Shown piece after piece: positions 8,408-18,271 of a DNA stretch of 64,000 bases; position 1 is the stretch's first letter, and each line of letters opens with the position of its first letter. The translations under genes were made by a program, and so were the position numbers. The DNA comes from Leucobacter chromiireducens subsp. chromiireducens (GTDB lineage Bacteria; Actinomycetota; Actinomycetes; Actinomycetales; Microbacteriaceae): NCBI RefSeq assembly GCF_016758255.1, contig NZ_QYAD01000003.1, positions 62,001 to 126,000 on the forward strand, in the 5' to 3' direction. The notes under the pieces were generated by a model. That model did not search any database, had not been told where the DNA came from, and saw only the letters and a list, made by a program, of their open reading frames with translations.

Positions 8408-10312
8408 ATGCCGACCACGCTGCAGTCGATCGTTTTCCCGCTCACTCAGGATCCCGATGTCCTACCGCTCTACGCGGACTCTGAGACCTGGTCGAAGATC
8501 GGCGGGCGCCACGTTCGGCTGAGCGAGAACGCACACATCGACAACGTGCTCTCCCGCTCGAGCGCCCGCGTGCGCTCCGGCAAGCGCGTCTCGTTTGCGA
8601 GCTATTTCAACGCCTTCCCGGCGGCGTACTGGCAGCGGTGGACCGTGGTCACCGAGGTGTTACTCACCCTGCGCACCGCGGGCAGCGGCACCATCATCGT
8701 GTACCGCTCGAACGCGGGTGGCGTGCAGCAGCGCGTCGATTCGCGCACGGTCACCGGCTCCGAGGAGAGCGTGTTCACGCTGCCCCTCACCTCCTTCAGT
8801 GATGGCGGCTGGTACTGGTTCGACCTCATCGCGAGCACTGAGGACCTCGTGCTCGAAGAGGGCAGCTGGTCGACCGCGGCGGAGCCCGTCACGAACGGCA
8901 AGCTCAGCCTCGGCATGACGACGTACAACAAGCCCGACTACTGCGTGGCTACGCTCGCGAACATCGCCGAGAACCCCGCGCTCACCGAGGGCATCGACCG
9001 GATCTTCCTCGTCGACCAGGGCACGCAGAAGGTGCGCGACGAGGCAGGCTTCGACGAGGTCGCCGCGCGACTGGGTGAGAAGCTGCGCGTCATCGAGCAG
9101 GGCAACCTTGGCGGCTCGGGCGGCTTCTCCCGCTCGATGGCCGAAACGCTGGAGCGCGAAGACACCGACTTCCTGCTACTGCTCGACGACGACGTGGAGT
9201 TCGAGACGGAGAGCGCACTCCGCGCCCTCCAGTTCGGCCGCTTCAGCCGCGAGCCGGTGATCGTGGGCGGTCACATGTTCGACCTCCTTGACAAGCCCGT
9301 GCTGCACGCGTGGGCCGAGGTCGTGCGGCCTGATCCATTCATGTGGGGGCCGTCGTTCGAGGAGCAGCACCGCCACGACTTCCGCAAGCGTAACTTGCGC
9401 CAGACCAAGTGGATGCACGCCCGCCTCGATGCCGACTACAACGGCTGGTGGATGTGCATGATCCCCAAGAAGGTCATCGCAGACATTGGGCTCTCGCTGC
9501 CCGTCTTCATCAAGTGGGATGACGCCGAGTACGGCCTGCGCGCAAAGGCCGCCGGCTATCGCACGGTGTCGCTGCCGGGCGTCGCGCTGTGGCACGTGTC
9601 CTGGCTCGACAAGGACGATTCGCAGGACTGGCAGGCCTTCTTCCACACCCGCAACCGCATCATCGCGGGCCTGTTGCACTCCGACCGCCCGAAGAGTGGC
9701 AAGCTGCTGCAGAACAGCGGTCGACAGGACATCAAGAAGCTACTCAACATGCAGTACTACGCGACCCAGCTCGCCGTCGATGGAATGCGTTCCGTCCTCC
9801 GCGGCCCGCAGGGCCTGCACGATGACATCTCGAAGGACATGCCAGCTGCGCGCGCTCGCGCGAAGGACTTCCCCGAGACCCGCGTGTACCGCCCCGGCGA
9901 CCCCGAGACCCCGGTCGCGCCCGCGGGCCGCGCCCTGCCGCTCCTCGAGGAACCCACTGACTACCCCAAGGGGATCAGCCTGGGCATCTTTACCGCACGC
10001 ATGCTGCCGCGGCACTGGCGACGTGCGAGCAGCGAGGCCGAGCAGCGCGTTCCCGAGCTCGAGTACTCGAAGCGTGACGCGCTCTGGTGGCGCATCCCGA
10101 ATCACACGAGCGTCATCGTGGGCGCCGCCGACGGCAGTGGCAAGATGTGGTACCGCCACGATCGCGCGAAGTTCCGCCGCCTGCTGCGCGAGTCGCGCGA
10201 GCTGAGCAAGCAGATCGAGAAGAACTGGGATCGCCTGTCGGCCGAGTACCGCGCGGCGCTTCCCCAGATGGTGTCGCCGGAGGAGTGGCGCAAGACTTTC
10301 GAGGGCCGCTAG
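8408..10312 (+). CDS. glfT2: GlfT2-like galactofuranosyltransferase
   Basis: Processive transfer of galactofuranose from UDP-Galf to a growing galactan on the cytosolic membrane face. The 634-residue length, N-terminal beta-sandwich region (~1-160), GT-A domain and C-terminal helical part match mycobacterial GlfT2. The metal-binding DDD is at 260-262, WDDAEYG at 370-376 (D371/D372) and the metal-ligand His at 396 in WHVSW; D372 and H396 fall at the same residue numbers as in the Mycobacterium tuberculosis enzyme. GAGAGG precedes the ATG. glf and galE, which make its donor, are in this window. The acceptor here is unknown because arabinogalactan is not expected in this family of bacteria. Confidence 0.92.
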   Translation: MPTTLQSIVFPLTQDPDVLPLYADSETWSKIGGRHVRLSENAHIDNVLSRSSARVRSGKRVSFASYFNAFPAAYWQRWTVVTEVLLTLRTAGSGTIIVYRSNAGGVQQRVDSRTVTGSEESVFTLPLTSFSDGGWYWFDLIASTEDLVLEEGSWSTAAEPVTNGKLSLGMTTYNKPDYCVATLANIAENPALTEGIDRIFLVDQGTQKVRDEAGFDEVAARLGEKLRVIEQGNLGGSGGFSRSMAETLEREDTDFLLLLDDDVEFETESALRALQFGRFSREPVIVGGHMFDLLDKPVLHAWAEVVRPDPFMWGPSFEEQHRHDFRKRNLRQTKWMHARLDADYNGWWMCMIPKKVIADIGLSLPVFIKWDDAEYGLRAKAAGYRTVSLPGVALWHVSWLDKDDSQDWQAFFHTRNRIIAGLLHSDRPKSGKLLQNSGRQDIKKLLNMQYYATQLAVDGMRSVLRGPQGLHDDISKDMPAARARAKDFPETRVYRPGDPETPVAPAGRALPLLEEPTDYPKGISLGIFTARMLPRHWRRASSEAEQRVPELEYSKRDALWWRIPNHTSVIVGAADGSGKMWYRHDRAKFRRLLRESRELSKQIEKNWDRLSAEYRAALPQMVSPEEWRKTFEGR

Positions 10313-10325
10313 TCCGCACCCGCGG

Positions 10326-12749
10326 CTAGTGCGTGAGCTTGTAGAGCGCGACCGCTGCGGCCTCACGTGTCACCGCGTCGCGCGGGGCGAAGGTGCGCTT
10401 GCCGCTCTTCACCGTGCCAGGCGCGAGCCCTGAGGCATACATCCACGTGATCTGCTTGTAGTTCGCCGCCCCCTTCTTCACGTCCGCGAACGGAGTCTTC
10501 GCTGCACCCCCGTACTTGCTCTTGCGCACCTTGTAGAGCTGCACCGCAAACGATTCCCGCGTGACCGAGGCGGTCGGCGCGAAGGATCGGCCGCCCTTCA
10601 CCGCGGTGCCGGGCGTGAGGCCCGCGCTGTATGACCATGCGATCTGGCGGTAGTACGGGTGCTGTATCGAGACATCCGTGAACGGTGACTTCTTGGGCGG
10701 CGTGTATGCCTTGGGTGCGGCGAGCTTGTAAAGCATTCCGGCCACCTCTGCTCGCGTGAGCTTGGCTGTCGGGCGAAACTCGCGCCTCCCGCCGGCCACG
10801 CTCGTACCTGAGAAGTACCCGCTCGTGTGCATCCACGAGATCTGCGTCGCGTTCGCGCGCGAGAACTGGATGTCCGTGAACGGCATGAACTCGATCTTCA
10901 CCTTCGCGCTCGTGGCCGCCGTCGACACCACCTGCACCCGCACCATACTGTTCCAGGTGCTCGCTTGCTTGCCCGAGCGTGCCGTTTGGAAGAGCCCGTT
11001 CTTTCCCAGCTGTGCGTCGCGCACCGACACAACCGTGCTGCCGTAGCGGTGCGTGCCATCGGCGTTCTGTCCTCCGCCGCCGTCGCTCTTCACGATGCGC
11101 ACGCCCGCCGCCGTGTAGTGCTCCCCCTTCGTGAGCCCGGTCTCGTACGCACGGCCGGCCTTCAACCCCATGCTCGCGTCCTGGCCGGTCATCGCGCGGT
11201 ACTCGACATAGAACGTACCGCCGCGATCGCCCTCGACACGGATCGCACGCACGCCCGAGTTCGTTCCCGCAGCCGAGAGCGTGACGGTCTGCGTCGCCCC
11301 GCCCGATGCCTTCACGACCTTCACCGTCCCCGCGGGGGCCACACCGAGCGCATCGCGCTGGGCCGCGGGCAGCGCCGGGGGTGTACGCCCGCCAGCCCAC
11401 GCCCCGATTCCCATCACATTGAACGGGTCACCGTACTCAACGTCACTGCAGGGCGACACGGGCTTTCCTCCGCTGACCGCGGCGTCCGTCGCGCTGCCCG
11501 TGCACACACGAGATTTGCCGTGCCCGAGGCCGAGGTTGTGGCCAAGCTCGTGGGCGATCGCGCCGGTCGCGGAGCTGAGCGGCAGCTTTGCCTTGTGCCG
11601 TGAGCCGAGGTCCACCCAGGTCATGCCGCCACTGTGGAGGGTGCCGTAGCTCCCCCAGCCGCTGGAGTTCTGTGCGAGCGCGCCGCACCCGTCGTCGACG
11701 AGCACCACAAGATGCCGTGCCGAGCCGATGTAGCTGCTCGTGCTGCGCCCGAACTGCTTCGCCGCGTCGCTCCACAGCTTCTGGAGGTTCTTGGGCTCGC
11801 AACGCATGCCCCGATCACGCGCGTAGCTCGTGATCCGCTTCACCGAGTTCACCGTGAGACTCTTTACCGCGCCGTTCGTCTGCCCCGCCCAGTACGCACC
11901 GGCGTCGTTGACGAGCTGCGTGAGTTCCGCGGTAGTGGGGTTCCCGCCGCCCGTGTAGAACGCTACGTCCGCCGTGTGCGCGCGTGGTGCGGTCCCGCTG
12001 CCCGACCCCGTTCCCGGAATGATCAACCCGCCGATAGTCAACTCCTTACCAAGATTCAACGCCGCCACGGTGACGGATGCGGTCGCTTCCTCGCTCAGCT
12101 CTCCTGGCGTGGGAGCATCGGGCAGCACTTCAGGCGCCAGCTCGGGCGCCAACTCTTCGGCCACCGCGCGCTGCTCCTCGGGGACCAACTCGAGATCCCC
12201 GACCAGGCGCTCCCCCGCGGCGGCGTCAGCAAGCACCTCAACTGGCACCTCGACGACCGGCCCGGCATCGGTTGCGAGCAATCGCTGCTCCGCCACCTGC
12301 TCACTCGCTGGCAGCGGGGTGCCCTCGATGCGCGGCGCGGGCCCGCCCTCTGCTGCCACCACCACCACGGTCCCCTCGACCGGAAGCGAGCTTGGGATCG
12401 CCTCCGCCAGACGCTCCACGAGGTCCGCGGGCTCCACGGTGTCTGCGGGATCCGCGGCGGAACCCGACTCAGCTTCTGGAGAGGGGTCACCCTCGACCCC
12501 AGCACCTTTTCCGTCATCGGACAGCTCACCCTCCTCCGACTGCCCAACTCCCCCATCGACTGGCGCTTCCTCCCCGACCAAGGGCCCCGGTTCCTCGGGC
12601 GGCGCCTGCGGCTGTTCAAGCTCCGTGCGTACGGTGGGCCGCGCGGGTGGAGGCGAAGAGCTCGCCTGCGCTGGCGGGATTCCGAACGCACTGAGCGCGA
12701 GAACGAGCGCCAGCACTTCCCCTGCTGTTGACCTGAAGATGACTCGCAT
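10326..12749 (-). CDS. Secreted zinc metalloprotease with three SLH-type repeats
   Basis: An 807-residue surface protein: signal peptide (cleavage after PAQA), a long Pro/Glu/Ala-rich acidic region (~30-240), a metalloprotease domain with HELGHNLGLGH at about residues 398-408 (HExxHxxGxxH, reprolysin/metzincin type), a beta-rich middle, and three C-terminal SLH-like repeats from ~625 on, each with an FxD/ITWMY-SGL and (F/R)xPxxxVTREAxA core. SLH repeats bind wall glycopolymers, so the protease is probably held at the cell surface. I prefer ATG 12749 with GGAGG seven bases ahead over the GTG two codons earlier. The substrate is unknown. Confidence 0.85.
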   Translation of the reverse strand: MRVIFRSTAGEVLALVLALSAFGIPPAQASSSPPPARPTVRTELEQPQAPPEEPGPLVGEEAPVDGGVGQSEEGELSDDGKGAGVEGDPSPEAESGSAADPADTVEPADLVERLAEAIPSSLPVEGTVVVVAAEGGPAPRIEGTPLPASEQVAEQRLLATDAGPVVEVPVEVLADAAAGERLVGDLELVPEEQRAVAEELAPELAPEVLPDAPTPGELSEEATASVTVAALNLGKELTIGGLIIPGTGSGSGTAPRAHTADVAFYTGGGNPTTAELTQLVNDAGAYWAGQTNGAVKSLTVNSVKRITSYARDRGMRCEPKNLQKLWSDAAKQFGRSTSSYIGSARHLVVLVDDGCGALAQNSSGWGSYGTLHSGGMTWVDLGSRHKAKLPLSSATGAIAHELGHNLGLGHGKSRVCTGSATDAAVSGGKPVSPCSDVEYGDPFNVMGIGAWAGGRTPPALPAAQRDALGVAPAGTVKVVKASGGATQTVTLSAAGTNSGVRAIRVEGDRGGTFYVEYRAMTGQDASMGLKAGRAYETGLTKGEHYTAAGVRIVKSDGGGGQNADGTHRYGSTVVSVRDAQLGKNGLFQTARSGKQASTWNSMVRVQVVSTAATSAKVKIEFMPFTDIQFSRANATQISWMHTSGYFSGTSVAGGRREFRPTAKLTRAEVAGMLYKLAAPKAYTPPKKSPFTDVSIQHPYYRQIAWSYSAGLTPGTAVKGGRSFAPTASVTRESFAVQLYKVRKSKYGGAAKTPFADVKKGAANYKQITWMYASGLAPGTVKSGKRTFAPRDAVTREAAAVALYKLTH

Positions 12750-12788
12750 GAACACACCTCCGAACCGACCCGGCTGGGTATGCGGCCC

Positions 12789-12817
12789 AGCATAAGTCCC
12801 GATGAGAGCGCGGTGAA
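12789..12817 (-). promoter_or_regulatory. Candidate promoter of the SLH metalloprotease gene
   Basis: On the minus strand TTCACC (12817-12812), a 17-base spacer and TATGCT (12794-12789). This predicts a leader of about 30 bases with the GGAGG site inside it. Confidence 0.35.
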
Positions 12818-12982
12818 GTCTCGATTTTTTGAATATGTGCAGGCATGCTAAGACTCAAGCTCTGCCCAGCGCCCCACCTGCACGAGGGCTGCGCCACTCA
12901 CTGAGTTCCTGCTAAAGTCGCCCGCAACCTCGATCGGACACAAATCCGACTCCGCAACGACGCGAAGGACTCAGGTACCACA

Positions 12983-14548
12983 GTGACTGACAAATTGCAG
13001 AGCATCCTCGACTCCATCGGCGGCGTAATCTGGGGGCCCTTCGTCCTCATTCCGCTGCTCTTTCTCACCGGCCTCTATCTCACCTTCCGCCTCGGCGGCA
13101 TCCAGTTCCTCCGCCTCGGCGCAGCCCTCAACCTCGGCATCATTCGCCGACGCGACCCGGGCTCGAGCGGGGATATCTCCCAGTTCCAGGCGCTCACCAC
13201 CGCACTCGCGGCCACCGTCGGCACGGGCAACATCGTTGGCGTCGCGACCGCGATCGGCATCGGCGGCCCCGGCGCGCTCTTCTGGATGTGGGTGACCGGC
13301 CTCCTCGGCATGGCATCCAAGTACACGGAGGCGTTCCTCGGGGTCCGCTTCCGCCAGGCAGACAGCAAGGGCGAGCGCAACGGCGGCCCGCAGTACTACC
13401 TCGAGAAGGGTATCCGCGGCCCGCTCGGCAAGATCCTCGGGTGGTCGTTCACCATCTTCGCCGTGTTCGCGTGCTTCGGGATCGGCAACCTCACCCAGTC
13501 GAACTCGATCTCCGCGAACGTGGAGCACAGCTTCGGCGTTCCCACCTGGGTGACGGGCGTCGTGCTCACTATCTTCGTGCTCGTCGTGCTCGTTGGCGGC
13601 ATCAAGTCCATCGGCAAGGTCACCGCCGGTTTCGTGCCGATCATGATCGTGTTCTACGTGGTTGCCGCGCTCTACATCCTGTTCGTCAACCTCGGCGACG
13701 TTCCCGCAGCGATCGGCCTCGTCTTCGCCGATGCGTTCACCGGGACGGCAGCGGCCGGCGGCTTCGCCGGCTCGGTCTTCATCATCGCGATTCAGTACGG
13801 CTTCGCTCGCGGCATCTTCTCGAACGAGTCTGGCATGGGCTCGGCCGCAATCGCCGCAGCCGCAGCACAGACCAGCCACCCCGTGCGTCAGGGCCTCGTC
13901 TCGATGACGCAGACCTTCATCGACACGATCATCGTGGTCACGATGACTGGCCTCGTGATCATCACCACGGGCACCTACACCTCGATCGACCCGGAAACCG
14001 GAGAGCAACTCTCGCCCGCGCTCATGACCGGGCAAGCGTTCTCGAACGGTTTGCCCGGTGAATGGGGGCACTGGATCGTCACCATAGGCCTCGTCATGTT
14101 CGCCGCGTCGACGATTCTCGGCTGGGCGTACTACGGCGAGCGCAACATCGTGCGCATCTTCGGTCGCGGCGTCGTGATGCCCTTCCGCGTGGTGTTCTCC
14201 CTCATCGTGTTTGTGGGGGCGACGACCCAGCTCGCGATCGCCTGGTCGTTCTCCGACATGATGAACGGGCTCATGGCGATCCCGAACCTCATCGGGCTCA
14301 TCATCCTCTCGGGCCTCGTCGCACGCGAGACGCGCGCCTACCTCAAGTTCGATCCCAAGCTGCGGGCCTCGTCCGCGGAGATCGAACGCGCACTCGCGGA
14401 CGAACCTGGCTACCAGGCCTGGCGGAAGCGTGAGGCCGAGCTCGACCGTGAGGGTGGTCTCACCCCGCAGCGACCGGACACGCACCAAATTGAGGCGGTC
14501 GGCCTCGAATTCGACGAAGCCGACGAACCGCAGGGCCCGCGCGGGTAG
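12983..14548 (+). CDS. Sodium:alanine/glycine symporter, AGCS family
   Basis: A 521-residue membrane transporter that imports alanine or glycine with sodium. Family hallmarks seen are the N-terminal GxQFLRLGAALN-type segment, the AATVGTGNIVGVATAI motif at ~75-90, the QYGFARGIFSNESGMGS segment and about ten to eleven membrane helices. A polar C-terminal tail of ~60 residues follows the last helix. The start is GTG at 12983, with AAGGA about 14 bases upstream, a rather long spacing. It is monocistronic and ends in a clear hairpin. Confidence 0.92.
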   Translation: MTDKLQSILDSIGGVIWGPFVLIPLLFLTGLYLTFRLGGIQFLRLGAALNLGIIRRRDPGSSGDISQFQALTTALAATVGTGNIVGVATAIGIGGPGALFWMWVTGLLGMASKYTEAFLGVRFRQADSKGERNGGPQYYLEKGIRGPLGKILGWSFTIFAVFACFGIGNLTQSNSISANVEHSFGVPTWVTGVVLTIFVLVVLVGGIKSIGKVTAGFVPIMIVFYVVAALYILFVNLGDVPAAIGLVFADAFTGTAAAGGFAGSVFIIAIQYGFARGIFSNESGMGSAAIAAAAAQTSHPVRQGLVSMTQTFIDTIIVVTMTGLVIITTGTYTSIDPETGEQLSPALMTGQAFSNGLPGEWGHWIVTIGLVMFAASTILGWAYYGERNIVRIFGRGVVMPFRVVFSLIVFVGATTQLAIAWSFSDMMNGLMAIPNLIGLIILSGLVARETRAYLKFDPKLRASSAEIERALADEPGYQAWRKREAELDREGGLTPQRPDTHQIEAVGLEFDEADEPQGPRG

Positions 14549-14565
14549 CCGCGCGCTCGCCACAG

Positions 14566-14604
14566 AGTGTGCCCCCGATCGCCTCCGGCGGCCGGGGGCA
14601 CACT
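14566..14604 (+). terminator. Terminator hairpin after the symporter gene
   Basis: Perfect 12-base arms (14566-14577 and 14593-14604) with a 15-base loop, 17 bases after the stop codon. Confidence 0.7.
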
Positions 14605-14702
14605 GCGTCCTCCGCGAGGTCAGCGCACAGGCTCGGTAGACTCGAGGCGCTTGGCGTTTCTCGCCGAGGCGCACGAGAGGACGATCGCTGAGCAGCACAT
14701 CC

Positions 14703-16931
14703 GTGGCGAGCAGCGCGCTGCAGCGCGATCCTCAGCCTGCACGCACCAAGCGGCCGAAGCGCCCCATTCGCACCGATATCCAAGCGCTTCGCGCAATCGC
14801 GGTGGGCCTCGTGATCCTCAACCACCTGTGGCCGGAGCGCCTTCCCGGCGGCTACGTCGGCGTCGACGTGTTCTTTGTTATTTCGGGCTTCCTGATCTCC
14901 TCACACCTCATCTCGCAGCTCATGCGCACGGGCAGGATCGCGTTCGCCGACTTCTATGCGCGCCGCGCACGCAGGCTGCTCCCCGCCGCGCTGCTCGTCA
15001 GCCTCGCCGCGCTCGCGGGTGCGCTGCTGTGGCTCCCGGCGGAGCGATGGCCGCGCATTGCGAGCGAGACGTTCGCTGCGACCGCGTACGTGGAGAACTG
15101 GTTCCTTGCGGCGAGCGCGGTCGACTACTCAGCCCAGAGCAACGCCGCCACGACGGTGCAGCACTACTGGTCACTGTCCGTCGAAGAGCAGTTCTACCTG
15201 CTCTGGCCGCTCCTGCTACTCGGACTCGTGTACCTGCTGCTGCGACGACGGAGTCAGCTCACTGCTCCCCCGGCCGCGCCAGCGTTTCCTCGCTGGGGGC
15301 TCCTCGCCGCAGTGTCCCTCATCGGCGCGGTCTCCTTCGCGTTCGCCGTATGGCTGACGGAGGCCGAGCGCAGCCTCGCCTACTTCCACACGGGCACTCG
15401 GGTGTGGGAATTCATGGCGGGCGCAGCGGTAGCGCTCGCAGCACCCGCGCTTTCCCGGTGGCTGAGCAGCGGGGGCACCGGAGTGACCCTCTTCCGCGGT
15501 GCCGCGCACTGGCTCGGCATCGGCATGATCGGGATCTCGGCGCTCGCGTTCACCGCGACCACCCCGTTCCCGGGCCCGTGGGCGGCTCTGCCGGTCACGG
15601 GCACCTTGCTCATCATCGCCACCGGGGATGCGGCACCACGGTGGTCGCCGCTCTTCCTGTTGCGATGGCGACCGGTGCAGTGGACGGGCGATCTCTCATA
15701 CTCGCTGTACCTCTGGCACTGGCCGCTCATTGTGCTCGCCCCCGCTGTACTCTCCCGGGACCTCCGTCTGCGCGACCGCCTCATCATCCTCGCGCTCACG
15801 GTTGTGCTCGCTGCGCTCACCAAGTACTTCGTTGAGGATCCGGGCCGCACACGGCTGTTCCGCGGCGCACGCCCCCGGCGCACGCTCTGGGCCACCGCGG
15901 CGAGCATCGTTGCCATCGCGCTCCTGGCCGGCGGAGTGCACGTGGCGGCCCAGCAGATTGCTGCTCAGACCGCGCGTGAGGCAGCGCAGTTTGAGAGCGG
16001 CGGGTGCTTCGGCGCTGCTGCCCTCACACCTGGCGCAGACTGCGGCGACCCGTTTGGTGTCGCGCAGGTGCCGCCACGGGGCGACGACAACACTCCGTGG
16101 TTCTCACCCGCCGAGTGCGTCCTCGCGGAACAGCAGATCCTGGCGGACGGGAAGCCGTCGCTCGTGGAGTGCGACTTTGCCGCACCCGGCGCGAGCGCTG
16201 ACGCTCCGCTCGTGTGGCTCGTGGGTGACTCGCACGCGGAACACTGGAAGGCCGCCGTGTACGACGTGGCGCGCGGCAATGGGTGGCGGGTCAACGCCTC
16301 GATGCAGGGTGGCTGCCCCATCGTCGATGTGCCACGCGTCGCGTTCAAGGGAACGCCCGACTCGAACGGCGCGAAGGCCGAGGCATGCCGCAGCTGGAGC
16401 GCAGAACTCACCGAACGGATCCGCGCGAGCGATCCCGATCTGATTCTGGTCTCCACATTCACCGCCCAGGAGACCATCGATGACGGGAGCGGCCGCCCGC
16501 AGGACGCGCAGTATGCTGCTGCAGCCGAGCGCTTGTTCTCGGAGTGGCGTGCCGCCGGCGCATCAGTCGTGGCGATCCGGGATGTCCCGTACGCGGAGAC
16601 GCGCCTCGGCCCCGACTGCGTGGAGCGCGCGCTCGACACCCCCGCGGCGTGCACTGCCCCGAGCGCCGAAGTGTTGCCGCCCGACGCGTTCGCGGCAGCC
16701 GCGGCCGCGAGCCCGGACGCCGGAGTGACGGCGATCGACCTCACCGACCGGTTCTGCCGCGAGGGCACGTGCCACGGGGTCATCGGAGGCGTTCCCGTGT
16801 TCTACGACAGCGACCACATCTCCCGCAGCTACGCGCGCAGCCTCGCCCCGGCGCTCGCTGCCGCGCTCGAGGGCCAGGTCGGCTGGGCGCTACGGCCGCC
16901 GCTCGCGGAGGCCCCAGCAACAGAACGCTAA
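14703..16931 (+). CDS. Acyltransferase-3 family protein with C-terminal SGNH domain
   Basis: A 742-residue OafA-type enzyme thought to O-acylate surface glycans. The N-terminal ~400 residues hold the membrane acyltransferase domain, with QALRAIAVGLVILNHLWP, the VDVFFVISGFLIS segment and about ten helices. The extracytoplasmic SGNH domain has VGDSHAEHW near residue 505 (catalytic Ser) and DSDHIS near 702 (Asp-His). The start is probably GTG 14703, but no good ribosome site adjoins it; GAGAGGA lies 20 bases upstream, so a nearby non-canonical start is possible. A shortened, broken paralogue lies at 21136-22564. Confidence 0.85.
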   Translation: MASSALQRDPQPARTKRPKRPIRTDIQALRAIAVGLVILNHLWPERLPGGYVGVDVFFVISGFLISSHLISQLMRTGRIAFADFYARRARRLLPAALLVSLAALAGALLWLPAERWPRIASETFAATAYVENWFLAASAVDYSAQSNAATTVQHYWSLSVEEQFYLLWPLLLLGLVYLLLRRRSQLTAPPAAPAFPRWGLLAAVSLIGAVSFAFAVWLTEAERSLAYFHTGTRVWEFMAGAAVALAAPALSRWLSSGGTGVTLFRGAAHWLGIGMIGISALAFTATTPFPGPWAALPVTGTLLIIATGDAAPRWSPLFLLRWRPVQWTGDLSYSLYLWHWPLIVLAPAVLSRDLRLRDRLIILALTVVLAALTKYFVEDPGRTRLFRGARPRRTLWATAASIVAIALLAGGVHVAAQQIAAQTAREAAQFESGGCFGAAALTPGADCGDPFGVAQVPPRGDDNTPWFSPAECVLAEQQILADGKPSLVECDFAAPGASADAPLVWLVGDSHAEHWKAAVYDVARGNGWRVNASMQGGCPIVDVPRVAFKGTPDSNGAKAEACRSWSAELTERIRASDPDLILVSTFTAQETIDDGSGRPQDAQYAAAAERLFSEWRAAGASVVAIRDVPYAETRLGPDCVERALDTPAACTAPSAEVLPPDAFAAAAAASPDAGVTAIDLTDRFCREGTCHGVIGGVPVFYDSDHISRSYARSLAPALAAALEGQVGWALRPPLAEAPATER

Positions 16932-16936
16932 ACGCA

Positions 16937-16972
16937 GAGAGGCCCGGTCCCCTTCCGGGAATCGAGCCTCTC
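16937..16972. terminator. Hairpin between convergent acyltransferase and glf genes
   Basis: Outer arms GAGAGGC/GCCTCTC plus inner CCCGG/CCGGG with an asymmetric bulge. It lies between two convergent stop codons and can serve both strands. Confidence 0.55.
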
Positions 16973-16989
16973 GCAGCGGCGCGGCTGGG

Positions 16990-18222
<1,233 letters not shown>

Positions 18223-18271
18223 CTATTCCGAGTCCAGACCCCTTTCGCTCACCCAGAATTCACCTTTGCGC

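Noticed and set aside
12750-12755. GTG start of the SLH metalloprotease two codons upstream
   Set aside because: The GGAGG site overlaps this GTG, while it is spaced seven bases from the ATG at 12749.
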